Below, piece after piece: positions 1 through 7,204 of a DNA stretch of 11,323 bases. Under the pieces are notes generated by a model. The model saw only the letters and a list, made by a program, of their open reading frames with translations. It searched no databases and was not told the origin of the DNA. The translations under genes were made by a program, and so were the position numbers. Numbering within the stretch: position 1 is the first letter of the stretch; each line of letters starts with the position of its first letter. This stretch comes from Gammaproteobacteria bacterium (GTDB lineage Bacteria; Pseudomonadota; Gammaproteobacteria; SZUA-229): positions 1 to 11,323 of the forward strand of contig JACPVK010000324.1 in NCBI GenBank assembly GCA_016191795.1, written 5' to 3'.

Positions 1-2
1 AT

Positions 3-50
3 ATCACAGCTTTTGTGGGTTCGACTTTAGTCGAACGCTTTTGCTGTGAT
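3..50. repeat. Two-part hairpin (REP-like palindrome or terminator)
   Basis: An outer 8-bp inverted repeat, ATCACAGC (3-10) with GCTGTGAT (43-50), encloses an inner perfect 7-bp stem, GTTCGAC (19-25) with GTCGAAC (30-36), closed by a TTTA loop. The heptamer GCTTTTG also occurs twice as a direct repeat (9-15 and 37-43). The inner stem followed by GCTTTT could terminate a gene lying left of the window. The nested symmetry fits a repetitive extragenic palindrome equally well. No other copy is visible in this window. Confidence 0.5.
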
Positions 51-106
51 CAATTTGATGAAATATTCAGGTTAGGCGGGTTTTGTTTTTTGTGCGTATG
101 CATTAT

Positions 107-127
107 TGGTTAGAATGAATGCATTCA
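107..127 (+). promoter_or_regulatory. Possible -10 element and 12-bp palindrome before the deacetylase gene
   Basis: TAGAAT at 111-116 matches the sigma-70 -10 consensus at five of six positions and lies about 30 bases before the start codon, but no convincing -35 box is visible. It abuts the perfect palindrome TGAATGCATTCA (116-127), which would lie around the transcription start and could be an operator. There is no clear Shine-Dalgarno sequence before the ATG at 147. Confidence 0.3.
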
Positions 128-146
128 ACAACTGAACCATACCGCT

Positions 147-1070
147 ATGTCAATTGCATTAATCACCCATGCTGCCTGCGAACTTCATGATATGGGGCGA
201 GGGCATCCCGAATGCGCCGAACGCCTGCGTGCCATTGAGCAACAATTAAAGGCTTCCGGTGTCGACAAGTTGGTCACACGTTATGAAGCGCCGACGGTTA
301 CGCGTGAGCAACTGTTGCGTGTGCACACGGAAGACTATGTGCAGTCCGTCTTCGATGCATCACCGCAACGGGGTTACCGGTATTTTGATGATGATACGGT
401 GCTGAATCCGCATACTTTACCAGCTGCCTTGCATGCCGCAGGCGCGCTGGTTCTGGCGGTGGATCTGGTCATGCAAAATCAGGTGAACAGCGCGTTTTGC
501 AGTGTGCGACCACCGGGACATCATGCAACGCGATCACGCGGTACCGGGTTTTGTTTTTTTAATAATGTTGCCGTGGGTGTGGCACATGCCATGCAAATGT
601 ATGGACTGGAGCGTGTGGCGATTGCGGATTTTGATGTGCACCATGGCAACGGTACGGAAGATATTTTTCAGCACGATGAACGCGTGTTGTTGTGTTCAAC
701 TTTTCAACATCCGTTTTATCCTTATTGCGGTGCCGATACCCGCAGTACACATGTTGTAAACGTACCGCTGCCGGCCATGTCGAACGGTGCTGCCATGCGC
801 GAGGCGGTTAACCATTACTGGTTACCGGCAATGCAGGCATTCAAACCGCAACTGATTTTTTGTTCAGCCGGTTTTGATGCGCATGCAGACGATGATATGT
901 CGCGTTTGCTATGGCAGGATGAAGACTATGCATGGGTGACAACAGCTATTAAAACGGTTGCCACAGAATTTTGTAACGGGCGAGTGATATCTACACTGGA
1001 AGGCGGTTATGACTTGCCCTCACTGGGGCGCAGTGTGGTGGCGCATATTCGGCGGTTGGGGGAATTGTAG
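147..1070 (+). CDS. Histone deacetylase family zinc amidohydrolase
   Basis: This 307-residue protein has the full arginase/deacetylase fold signature of bacterial class II-type deacetylases such as HDAH, acetylpolyamine amidohydrolases and AcuC. It should hydrolyse an acetyl-amide bond in the cytoplasm. Visible motifs are RPPGHHA with the catalytic His pair H125-H126, DFDVHHGNGT with zinc ligands D163 and H165, AGFDAH with zinc ligand D244, and EGGYD with the transition-state tyrosine Y288. All catalytic residues are present, so the enzyme should be active. The length is typical for single-domain bacterial members. The substrate cannot be told from sequence; acetylated polyamines, acetyl-lysine proteins and small acetyl-amides are all possible. 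The gene stands alone, convergent with the AEC permease. The ATG at 147 gives a complete N-terminus although no Shine-Dalgarno is evident. Confidence 0.92.
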   Translation: MSIALITHAACELHDMGRGHPECAERLRAIEQQLKASGVDKLVTRYEAPTVTREQLLRVHTEDYVQSVFDASPQRGYRYFDDDTVLNPHTLPAALHAAGALVLAVDLVMQNQVNSAFCSVRPPGHHATRSRGTGFCFFNNVAVGVAHAMQMYGLERVAIADFDVHHGNGTEDIFQHDERVLLCSTFQHPFYPYCGADTRSTHVVNVPLPAMSNGAAMREAVNHYWLPAMQAFKPQLIFCSAGFDAHADDDMSRLLWQDEDYAWVTTAIKTVATEFCNGRVISTLEGGYDLPSLGRSVVAHIRRLGEL

Positions 1071-1104
1071 TCTGGCGGTATCGCGCCATAGCGGTAAGGC
1101 ATTG

Positions 1105-1131
1105 CTCCCTCTCCCGCAAGGGGAGAGGGAG
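1105..1131. repeat. Perfect 11-bp hairpin between convergent genes
   Basis: CTCCCTCTCCC (1105-1115) pairs with GGGAGAGGGAG (1121-1131) around a five-base GCAAG loop. It lies between two convergent genes, so it could stop transcription from both sides, but neither strand shows a run of T after the stem. From memory, this C/T-rich palindrome type recurs between genes in many proteobacterial genomes, so it is more likely a dispersed repeat than a classical intrinsic terminator. Confidence 0.6.
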
Positions 1132-1169
1132 TAATACTTCTCCAGCATGATGAATGCACATGTGAGTGT

Positions 1170-2084
1170 CTACGTCATCCACCCATGCCACATCGGCAAC
1201 GTAAACAAACTCAATAATGTTGTAGCCGTTACCGCCGCGGCATAAATCCCCGTATTCAATCCATACCGATCACACAACGCCACACCCAATGCCATGCTGG
1301 GCATTGCGGCTTCCAGAACCACGGCATGACGTAAATCCATGGGCAGATGCAAGGCCCAGGCACTGGCCAAAGCTACCAGCGGCATGAATATTAATTGAAT
1401 GACAATAACCGGGATGACGGTTTTCATGTGCCGGGTTTCTTTAAATCCCTGTTTAAGTGCCAGGCCAATGACAAACAGCATGATAGGCACCACGGCCGAA
1501 CCCATGATGGCAAATAAATCGATCATTTGTTGCACCGGCGCAACGCCGAGCAGATTCAGGCTGGTGGCCAGCAGTGCTGCCCACAGGGGTGGTACTTTGA
1601 GTAGCAACATCAGAGGATGCGGTTTTTCACCAGTGTTGCCATGGTGTGCCGCCAGCAGTATGCCGATGGTCAACAGCAGCGGCGTACACGCGAATAAATC
1701 GAATTGAATGGCGACGGTGCCGGCCCAGTTACCCAGTGCGTTAGTCAATACCGGATAGCCCAGGTAGGTCGCATTAGGGAAGGCGGCGGCCAGCACTATA
1801 GCCCCCGTGACCTGGGTCTGGGTTTTACAGCGTCGGCAAATGAACAGGCTGAGTAGCAGGGCGCTGATGACGCAGACAGCGGCAATCAGGGCGATTTTGA
1901 CCGAATCCATATTCAGACTGGCCTGCCAGAGAACTTTCATGACCAGCGCCGGCAAAAAAATGAAATACACGGTATCTGTCAGTACCTTGCGTATGGTGGT
2001 GCTGTCCATGCGCGAGGGATTAACCCACGACCATAACAGGCCCAGGCCGATGAGAGCAAACATATTAATGAGGGTACTGAACAA
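1170..2084 (-). CDS. AEC family (auxin efflux carrier-like) permease
   Basis: The 304-residue, almost wholly hydrophobic protein has about ten predicted membrane segments in two halves, as in the Mem_trans/AEC family of bacterial organic-acid or amino-acid-type transporters. A segment near residues 103-118 (NATYLGYPVLTNALG) carries the glycine/proline-rich family signature, and a polar loop around residues 149-155 separates the halves. The first codon is TTG (2084-2082): GGAG lies seven bases before it, whereas the first in-frame ATG (2065-2063, seven codons later) has no ribosome site, so I prefer TTG. The start faces the phosphatase gene across a spacer that carries a large palindrome. The substrate is unknown. 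No enzyme gene beside it hints at the cargo. Confidence 0.88.
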   Translation of the reverse strand: MFSTLINMFALIGLGLLWSWVNPSRMDSTTIRKVLTDTVYFIFLPALVMKVLWQASLNMDSVKIALIAAVCVISALLLSLFICRRCKTQTQVTGAIVLAAAFPNATYLGYPVLTNALGNWAGTVAIQFDLFACTPLLLTIGILLAAHHGNTGEKPHPLMLLLKVPPLWAALLATSLNLLGVAPVQQMIDLFAIMGSAVVPIMLFVIGLALKQGFKETRHMKTVIPVIVIQLIFMPLVALASAWALHLPMDLRHAVVLEAAMPSMALGVALCDRYGLNTGIYAAAVTATTLLSLFTLPMWHGWMT

Positions 2085-2102
2085 AACTGAACTCCGTGAT
2101 GC

Positions 2103-2121
2103 ATGACGTTGGCAACGTCAT
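2103..2121. promoter_or_regulatory. 19-bp perfect palindrome, candidate operator
   Basis: ATGACGTTG (2103-2111), a central G (2112) and CAACGTCAT (2113-2121) form a perfect inverted repeat with a one-base centre. It lies in the divergent spacer, 18 bases upstream of the permease start codon, so a bound dimeric regulator would overlap the permease promoter or 5' leader. I cannot assign it to a regulator family. No regulator gene lies next to it in this window. Confidence 0.45.
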
Positions 2122-2188
2122 ATCAATACGATGTTGCTAAATAAAGGTAAAGCTGACAGCAGTCACTTCCAGGTTGCCGGGCGCTGAC

Positions 2189-2194
2189 TATACT
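2189..2194 (+). promoter_or_regulatory. Possible -10 box for the phosphatase operon
   Basis: TATACT at 2189-2194 matches the sigma-70 -10 consensus at five of six positions and lies 50 bases before the phosphatase ATG. There is no good -35 hexamer 16-18 bases upstream, so this is tentative. Confidence 0.25.
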
Positions 2195-2243
2195 CAGACC
2201 AGTTGCTGGCCGCAATCTGCGCTGCACATAACGATAAACAATT

Positions 2244-3938
2244 ATGTCCTACGTTAACCTAGATGATCGCATACACGCCAGTAACATACCCGCCATTCCC
2301 GATATTGCGCGGAATTTTCTCCAGCTATACGTTAATCATACATTTGATCAGGCGTCTTTCCTTAAGCTGCAACAACTTTATCCGGATTTCTTCGGGCGCC
2401 TGCTGGCGGTAATTAATTCAGATCATTTTAATCTCACCACCAAAGTTGATTCCGTCGAAGAGGCCATACGTCTGGCCGGGTTTGAGCGGGTTTGTCAGTT
2501 AATGTTGTGTCTGGTGGTGCATCGGACATTGAGTGCGATCCGGATTCGTGGTGTCGACCAGATGTTGTTTTGGGAAGACTCATTGCGACGCGCGGTGAGC
2601 GCACGCATGATTGGCGAATTAATTGGCCTGGATGCCAGCCTGTGTTTTACCGCCGGGTTGTTACAGGATGTGGGCTTTTTGTTATTGTTTTTGCTCAGTC
2701 CTAACAAGGGTATGCTGTGGGCAGAATTTCGCAAGCGCGAGCCTGATGCACGCTATAGCATGGAGCGCAATATTTTTAACATGAATCATGATCAGGCGAT
2801 GGAATTATTTTGCCAGCAATGGCAGCTGCAGGAAATAATTGCCAGGCCGGTACTGGCACATCATCGCTGTGACAAGCTTGAATCATCCGAGCTCGACACG
2901 CAATTATGCAGGGTGCTGCATTGTGCCGACTGGATGGCGGCTGTTTATGTCGCCGTTGATAAAAATTTTGTGATTAATCGTTGCCGGCAGATTCTCTCTG
3001 AAGAGTTTGAAATGGAGCGATTTCGTACTGAAGAGCTGCTGGCGGCCATTCCTGATGAAATTGACCTGACTTCGATTGTGTTAGGTATCCCCATCAAGGA
3101 GCATATCAAGTTTTCGCAGGTGTTATTCGAAGCCAATATCAAACTCTCGGAAGATAATCTCAATTTCCAGGAGCTAACCTTGCGTCTGGAACAGGCGCTG
3201 GATGAACGTGATCGGCTGGCTGCCGAGCTGAATAAGGAGTTGGGTCTGGCGCGAGAAATTCAGCGCAGTTTATTACCACCCGATATGGGCGAACACTTTC
3301 CGCTAACCGGCATTAATATTTCCGCGCGGGATTTATCCGGCGATTTTTATGATTACTTTACCCTGCCAGATGGCCGAATTTATTTTAATCTGGGTGATGT
3401 CTCGGGCAAGGGGGTGAATGCCGCGTTGCTCATGGCTAAAACCAGCAGTTTGTTTCGTGGTCTGGGTAAACGTATTGATCATCCCGGCGAGCTACTGGCG
3501 CAAATAAATATCGAATTGTGCGAGACCTCTATTCATGGCATGTTTGTCACCCTGATTGCCGGAATTTATGATCCAAAAACCGGCCTGTTGAAACTGGTTA
3601 ATGCCGGTAACCCGCCAGCATTACTGTTTACCCCGCAGGGACTGGCGCGCGAAATCGAAGCCGCAGCGCCACCCCTGGGGGTTATCGAGGATACCGTGTT
3701 TCCTGAAATTGTATTGAATCTGGGCGACAATAGTCTTTACATGTTTTCCGATGGCGTTACCGAAGGCTACACTGAAAGCGGCGAGACGCTCGGGTTAAGT
3801 GGTTTATTTAAAACCATTGCCACCCTGCCGGAGCAGCTAACATCGCATCAACGTATTGAGCGCATCGTGAAACGCATTCAACATAATGCCGAGTCACCGC
3901 TCAGGGATGACGTCACTATTTTACTTTTAGAAAAATAA
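2244..3938 (+). CDS. HDOD-PP2C (SpoIIE/RsbU-type) serine phosphatase
   Basis: This 564-residue cytoplasmic protein has three parts. Residues about 10-210 form an HDOD sensor domain: the HD-like site reads LLQDVG near residue 141, so the metal-binding His-Asp pair is absent, as usual for this non-enzymatic family. Residues about 298-345 are a charged coiled coil. Residues about 355-562 are a PP2C-type phosphatase with DLSGDFYD (D367), GDVSGKG (D385), SDGVTEG (D503) and RDDVT (D556). These are the acidic metal ligands, so it should be active. Its natural substrate is a phosphorylated STAS protein, and both a STAS gene and a matching kinase gene follow. The coiled coil probably transmits a signal from HDOD to the phosphatase, as in RsbU-like enzymes. 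A TAA in frame at 2235 makes the ATG at 2244 the first available. No Shine-Dalgarno is seen. Confidence 0.92.
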   Translation: MSYVNLDDRIHASNIPAIPDIARNFLQLYVNHTFDQASFLKLQQLYPDFFGRLLAVINSDHFNLTTKVDSVEEAIRLAGFERVCQLMLCLVVHRTLSAIRIRGVDQMLFWEDSLRRAVSARMIGELIGLDASLCFTAGLLQDVGFLLLFLLSPNKGMLWAEFRKREPDARYSMERNIFNMNHDQAMELFCQQWQLQEIIARPVLAHHRCDKLESSELDTQLCRVLHCADWMAAVYVAVDKNFVINRCRQILSEEFEMERFRTEELLAAIPDEIDLTSIVLGIPIKEHIKFSQVLFEANIKLSEDNLNFQELTLRLEQALDERDRLAAELNKELGLAREIQRSLLPPDMGEHFPLTGINISARDLSGDFYDYFTLPDGRIYFNLGDVSGKGVNAALLMAKTSSLFRGLGKRIDHPGELLAQINIELCETSIHGMFVTLIAGIYDPKTGLLKLVNAGNPPALLFTPQGLAREIEAAAPPLGVIEDTVFPEIVLNLGDNSLYMFSDGVTEGYTESGETLGLSGLFKTIATLPEQLTSHQRIERIVKRIQHNAESPLRDDVTILLLEK

Positions 3939-3942
3939 AATC

Positions 3943-4353
3943 ATGCAACTACTGGAACGCATACATTTTTTATCCAGGGCCGACAAACTAAAGCCGGTAC
4001 GCGATACCGTGCGTGCTCTGGCCCAACGCATGGGTTGTACTGCGGAAAATATCGATTGTATGGTAATGGCTATAAACGAAGCCTGTATGAATGTCATTCA
4101 ACATGCTTACGGTGCGCGAGAAGACGGTGAAGTGATTCTTGAGTTCTGGATGGATGGTGAGGATATGGTTGTTCGAGTTCACGATTTTGCAAATTCCGTT
4201 GACAGAAATAATATCAAATCTCGCGATCTGGAAGATATTCGCCCCGGTGGTCTGGGGGTGCATCTTATTCATAAAATGATGGACAGTGTGGAATACCTGG
4301 ATGGCATGGATGGTATTGGCAATATGTTACAGATGCGTAAACGTATTGTTTAA
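3943..4353 (+). CDS. RsbW/SpoIIAB-like serine kinase (anti-sigma-type HATPase)
   Basis: This 136-residue protein is a single GHKL ATP-binding domain of the kind found in anti-sigma factor kinases. The N box is NEACMNVIQHAY, with the catalytic-type E46 and Mg-binding N50, and the G2 box is PGGLGVHLI (101-109). In partner-switching circuits such kinases phosphorylate a serine of a STAS antagonist and also bind an output partner. The G1 box reads VHDFANSVD (79-87), lacking the usual glycine after the aspartate, so nucleotide binding may differ. The gene begins four bases after the phosphatase stop and a STAS gene follows, giving the expected trio. No sigma-factor gene is nearby, so the output may not be transcriptional. 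Confidence 0.88.
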   Translation: MQLLERIHFLSRADKLKPVRDTVRALAQRMGCTAENIDCMVMAINEACMNVIQHAYGAREDGEVILEFWMDGEDMVVRVHDFANSVDRNNIKSRDLEDIRPGGLGVHLIHKMMDSVEYLDGMDGIGNMLQMRKRIV

Positions 4354-4374
4354 GAAACGGAATGTGTCATACCC

Positions 4375-4383
4375 TGCTATAAA
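4375..4383 (+). promoter_or_regulatory. Candidate internal extended -10 promoter
   Basis: TGCTATAAA at 4375-4383 fits the extended -10 form TGnTATAAT except for its last base. It lies in the 53-base gap between kinase and STAS genes, about 24 bases before the STAS start. There is no -35 hexamer at the right distance, which extended -10 promoters can do without. If used, it would let the STAS and transporter genes be expressed independently of the phosphatase and kinase. Confidence 0.4.
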
Positions 4384-4406
4384 AACGAAAACAAAGAGAT
4401 CCAGTG

Positions 4407-4736
4407 ATGAAATATCCTGAAACAGAAAAAAACGGTTTTATGGTGATCTCCCTGACGGGTGAAGTGGATTTGAATTATTCACCGGTTGCCAGGCAACAAA
4501 TCCTGAAATGTCTGAAGCAGAATAAAAATCTGCTGGTAGATTTATCGCTGGTGGAATACATCGACAGTTCCGGTGTTGCCAGTCTGGTAGAAGGTTTTCA
4601 ACTGGCGCGCCAGCAAAAACAGTTCTTTGCGCTGGTTGGCGTGAGTCGTGCTGCGATGCAGGTTTTGCACCTGGCGCGGCTGGATAAAGTGTTTCCTATT
4701 TTTGACACCATTGACGCAGCGCTGGCTTCACAATGA
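4407..4736 (+). CDS. STAS-domain protein (anti-sigma antagonist / MlaB-like)
   Basis: The 109-residue protein is a single STAS domain. The signature IDSSGVASL holds the serine that kinases of the RsbW type phosphorylate: S55 in this numbering, equivalent to S58 of SpoIIAA. The same position corresponds to the essential threonine of E. coli MlaB. Two start codons are possible, GTG at 4404 and ATG at 4407. I chose ATG because the AAGAGA at 4393-4398 is then better spaced. The stop overlaps the MlaE start as ATGA (4733-4736), so translation of STAS protein and permease should be coupled. It could be the antagonist in a partner switch, the STAS subunit of the Mla-like transporter, or both. The context supports both. 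Confidence 0.9.
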   Translation: MKYPETEKNGFMVISLTGEVDLNYSPVARQQILKCLKQNKNLLVDLSLVEYIDSSGVASLVEGFQLARQQKQFFALVGVSRAAMQVLHLARLDKVFPIFDTIDAALASQ

Positions 4737-5521
4737 AACAATTTGCCACACAGGTAGGCATGACTTTTACCGCAGCTATTGTCGAGCTGGGTTATGTGTT
4801 TGTTTTGTTGTTTGAAGCCTTGCGCTGGATTTTTCTCGGTCAGCTACGGCATCAGCCGGTGCGTATGGCACATGTGTTTCATGAGGCTATGCAAATTGGT
4901 GTCATGGCAGTTCCTATTGTCGCAATCCTTTGTATGGCCGTTGGTACCATGTTGGCGATACAAGGTCTGGAAACACTCAAGCCTTATGGTGCGCAAGGTC
5001 AGGTTATTTTGGGTATTGCGGTGTCTGTTACCCGTGAGTTTGCGGCGTTGATTGTCGGCATTGTGGTGGCCGGCCGCTCCGGTTCGGCGATTGCTGCACG
5101 TATCGGTACCATGATGGAATCTCAGGAAATTGACGCGCTTCGTGCTATTGGTATAGATCCGGTGCGCTATATCGTGGCACCTGTTTTAATAGCGATGGTG
5201 ATAGTAGTACCTGCGCTGACTGTGTTGGGTATATTGATGGGAATGCTGGGCGGTGCAATTTACAGTTCCATGGAATTAAATATTGCGGTGCTGACTTATA
5301 TGGAGCGCAGCTTTGATGTGTTGCGCGCCTGGGATATTGCGCAGGGCCTGATTAAAAGCGTGATCTTTGCTGCCATCATAGCCCTGATTGGTGTGAGTAA
5401 CGGTTTTCAGGTAACCGGTGGTGCCGAAGGTGTTGGCCGCGCCACGACTCGCGCGGTGGTTCTGTCGGTTAGCTTTATTGTGATTGCCGATATGATTTTT
5501 ACCTTTTTTCTGACACGCTGA
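4733..5521 (+). CDS. mlaE: MlaE-like ABC transporter permease
   Basis: The 262-residue inner-membrane protein belongs to the MlaE/TGD1 permease family, which moves phospholipids as a dimer with an MlaF-type ATPase and an MCE hexamer. An N-terminal interfacial helix (about residues 5-35) is followed by about five membrane segments. Family hallmarks are SVTREFAALIVGIVVAGRSG (98-117), the following SAIAARIGTM, the EIDALRAIGIDP coupling-helix region (132-143) and GAEGVGRATTRAVV (230-243). The start overlaps the STAS stop by four bases and the ATPase begins one base after its stop, so it belongs to a tight operon. Length and motifs are normal for the family. Unlike fused family members it has no STAS domain of its own; the separate STAS gene just upstream could supply that part. 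Confidence 0.93.
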   Translation: MKQFATQVGMTFTAAIVELGYVFVLLFEALRWIFLGQLRHQPVRMAHVFHEAMQIGVMAVPIVAILCMAVGTMLAIQGLETLKPYGAQGQVILGIAVSVTREFAALIVGIVVAGRSGSAIAARIGTMMESQEIDALRAIGIDPVRYIVAPVLIAMVIVVPALTVLGILMGMLGGAIYSSMELNIAVLTYMERSFDVLRAWDIAQGLIKSVIFAAIIALIGVSNGFQVTGGAEGVGRATTRAVVLSVSFIVIADMIFTFFLTR

Positions 5522-5522
5522 T

Positions 5523-6326
5523 ATGACGCAAAATACTGAACTGCAAGATGTGATTCAGGTTGATCATTTGAATGCCTGGTACGGTGATCGTCAGGTACTG
5601 AAAGATATTAATTTTTCAGTTAAAAAAGGCGAGATCATGGTCATAATGGGTGGCAGTGGTTCCGGCAAGAGCACGCTGTTGCGTTACTTGCTGGGATTAA
5701 ATACGCCTGTTTCCGGTCATATCCGGTTATTGGGAAAAGATATTACCGGCATGTCACACAGTGAATTGCATGACATGCGCAAAAACATGGGCGTGTCATT
5801 TCAGGGTGGCGCTCTGTTTGGTTCGATGACGGTGGGTGAAAATATTCAGCTGCCATTGCGCGAGCACACGCATCTCGATGCCAGCACCATGCAAATCATG
5901 GCACGCATGAAACTGGAAGTGGTGAATCTGGCCGGTTTTGAAAATTTAATGCCATCACAATTGTCTGGTGGCATGATCAAGCGGGTTGCACTGGCGCGTG
6001 CGATCGTAATGGATCCCAAAATATTGTTTTTTGACGAGCCTTCGGCAGGACTGGACCCCGTGGTTTCTGCTGAACTGGATGAAATGATTTTAAAACTGCG
6101 GGATGCCATGAATATGACCATTGTTGTGGTAACTCACGAGCTGGAGAGTGCGTTCAAAATTGCAGACCGGATTACGGTGCTGGACAGGGGCGAAATATTG
6201 ATTTGCGGCACAATAGATGAAGTGCGAAATAGCAACATTGAACGCATTCATAATTTGTTAAACCGCAAGCCAAGACAGGATGTAATAAATGTCGATGAAT
6301 ATATGCAGAGATTGACTGGAAAATAA
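5523..6326 (+). CDS. mlaF: MlaF-like ABC transporter ATPase
   Basis: This 267-residue ATPase powers the MlaE-like permease from the cytoplasmic side. The motifs run in order: Walker A GGSGSGKST (43-51), Q-loop Q94, signature LSGGM (147-151), Walker B ILFFDEP with catalytic E172, D-loop SAGLD (174-178) and switch H205. The signature ends in M instead of the usual Q, which is typical of Mla-type ATPases. After the nucleotide-binding core there is a C-terminal extension of about 30 residues (238-267). In E. coli MlaF an extension of this kind reaches into the partner subunit and helps form the MlaB (STAS) contact, so its presence here is compatible with a STAS partner. The start lies one base beyond the permease stop (TGATATG). 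Confidence 0.94.
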   Translation: MTQNTELQDVIQVDHLNAWYGDRQVLKDINFSVKKGEIMVIMGGSGSGKSTLLRYLLGLNTPVSGHIRLLGKDITGMSHSELHDMRKNMGVSFQGGALFGSMTVGENIQLPLREHTHLDASTMQIMARMKLEVVNLAGFENLMPSQLSGGMIKRVALARAIVMDPKILFFDEPSAGLDPVVSAELDEMILKLRDAMNMTIVVVTHELESAFKIADRITVLDRGEILICGTIDEVRNSNIERIHNLLNRKPRQDVINVDEYMQRLTGK

Positions 6327-6334
6327 TCACACCC

Positions 6335-7204
6335 ATGAAAAAAGATAATATTAATTATTTTGCTGTTGGCGTATTTATACTTATTATTCTGACGGTATTA
6401 TTTGCCATGTTTTACCGTGTTACCGGGCAGGTGGCAGGCGCTGAAGATTATTATGTCGTGTTTGATAATGTCGCCGGTATCAAGCGCGGCACCGCAGTCA
6501 CCTATAGCGGATTTCCGATTGGTCAGCTAGACGATGTGCAGCCTTTGGTTGATGCGGGAAAAACACGCTATAAATTACATCTGCAAATAAAGGGTGGCTG
6601 GAAAATTCCTGAAGACAGTATTGCGCAAATCATTATGCCGGGTGTCATCGCAGATAAGCAAATTGAAATTACCGAAGGCAAGTCGCAGATTTTATTGCAA
6701 CCTGGCGCCACCATTTCATCACGCGAAACAGTGGACCTGATGACGCTGGTGAATTCGATTGGCAATGAACTGGATACATCTATTGTTTCGCTGACCGGTG
6801 ACGCCAGTGTGCTGATTAAAAAACTGGATAACACAGCGGATCAACTTGCCGTGCTGTTAAATGACACCAATCGCACGCATTTAAATAATGCATTTCGTAA
6901 TGCCGACGAAGCCAGTGAAAATATGCTTAAACTGAGCCAGGGTTTTGCAAGTATTAATACCCGGCTGGAGGATGTGCTCAGGCGTGCGGATAATCTGCTG
7001 CAGGATAATGATGCAGATGTACGCCAGACGGTCATCGACCTGCATCGTTCAGTTGAATCAGTTACAACAAATATGGATGCCATTTTATACAACCTGGATG
7101 CATCGAGTCGCAATATGAACGAATTTACCCGACAGTTACGCAATAACCCCGGTGTGTTGTTGGGTAGCAAGCCGACAGTGGATCTGGTGGAGGAGCAAAA
7201 ATGA
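6335..7204 (+). CDS. mlaD: MlaD-like MCE-domain protein with long helical tail
   Basis: This 289-residue protein is anchored by one N-terminal membrane helix (residues 8-27) and has a single MCE domain in the periplasm (about 37-115, with GIKRGTAVTYSGFPIG at 48-63). MCE domains assemble as hexameric rings with a central lipid channel. It is far longer than E. coli MlaD (183 residues): residues about 131-270 form a continuous, heptad-rich, mostly helical stretch, ending in a conserved-looking NPGVLLGSKP (271-280). In other MCE proteins such tails form a tube or needle across the periplasm. The gene starts eight bases after the ATPase stop and its own stop overlaps the lipoprotein start (ATGA). 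The function as a lipid conduit is inferred from the family. Confidence 0.92.
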   Translation: MKKDNINYFAVGVFILIILTVLFAMFYRVTGQVAGAEDYYVVFDNVAGIKRGTAVTYSGFPIGQLDDVQPLVDAGKTRYKLHLQIKGGWKIPEDSIAQIIMPGVIADKQIEITEGKSQILLQPGATISSRETVDLMTLVNSIGNELDTSIVSLTGDASVLIKKLDNTADQLAVLLNDTNRTHLNNAFRNADEASENMLKLSQGFASINTRLEDVLRRADNLLQDNDADVRQTVIDLHRSVESVTTNMDAILYNLDASSRNMNEFTRQLRNNPGVLLGSKPTVDLVEEQK

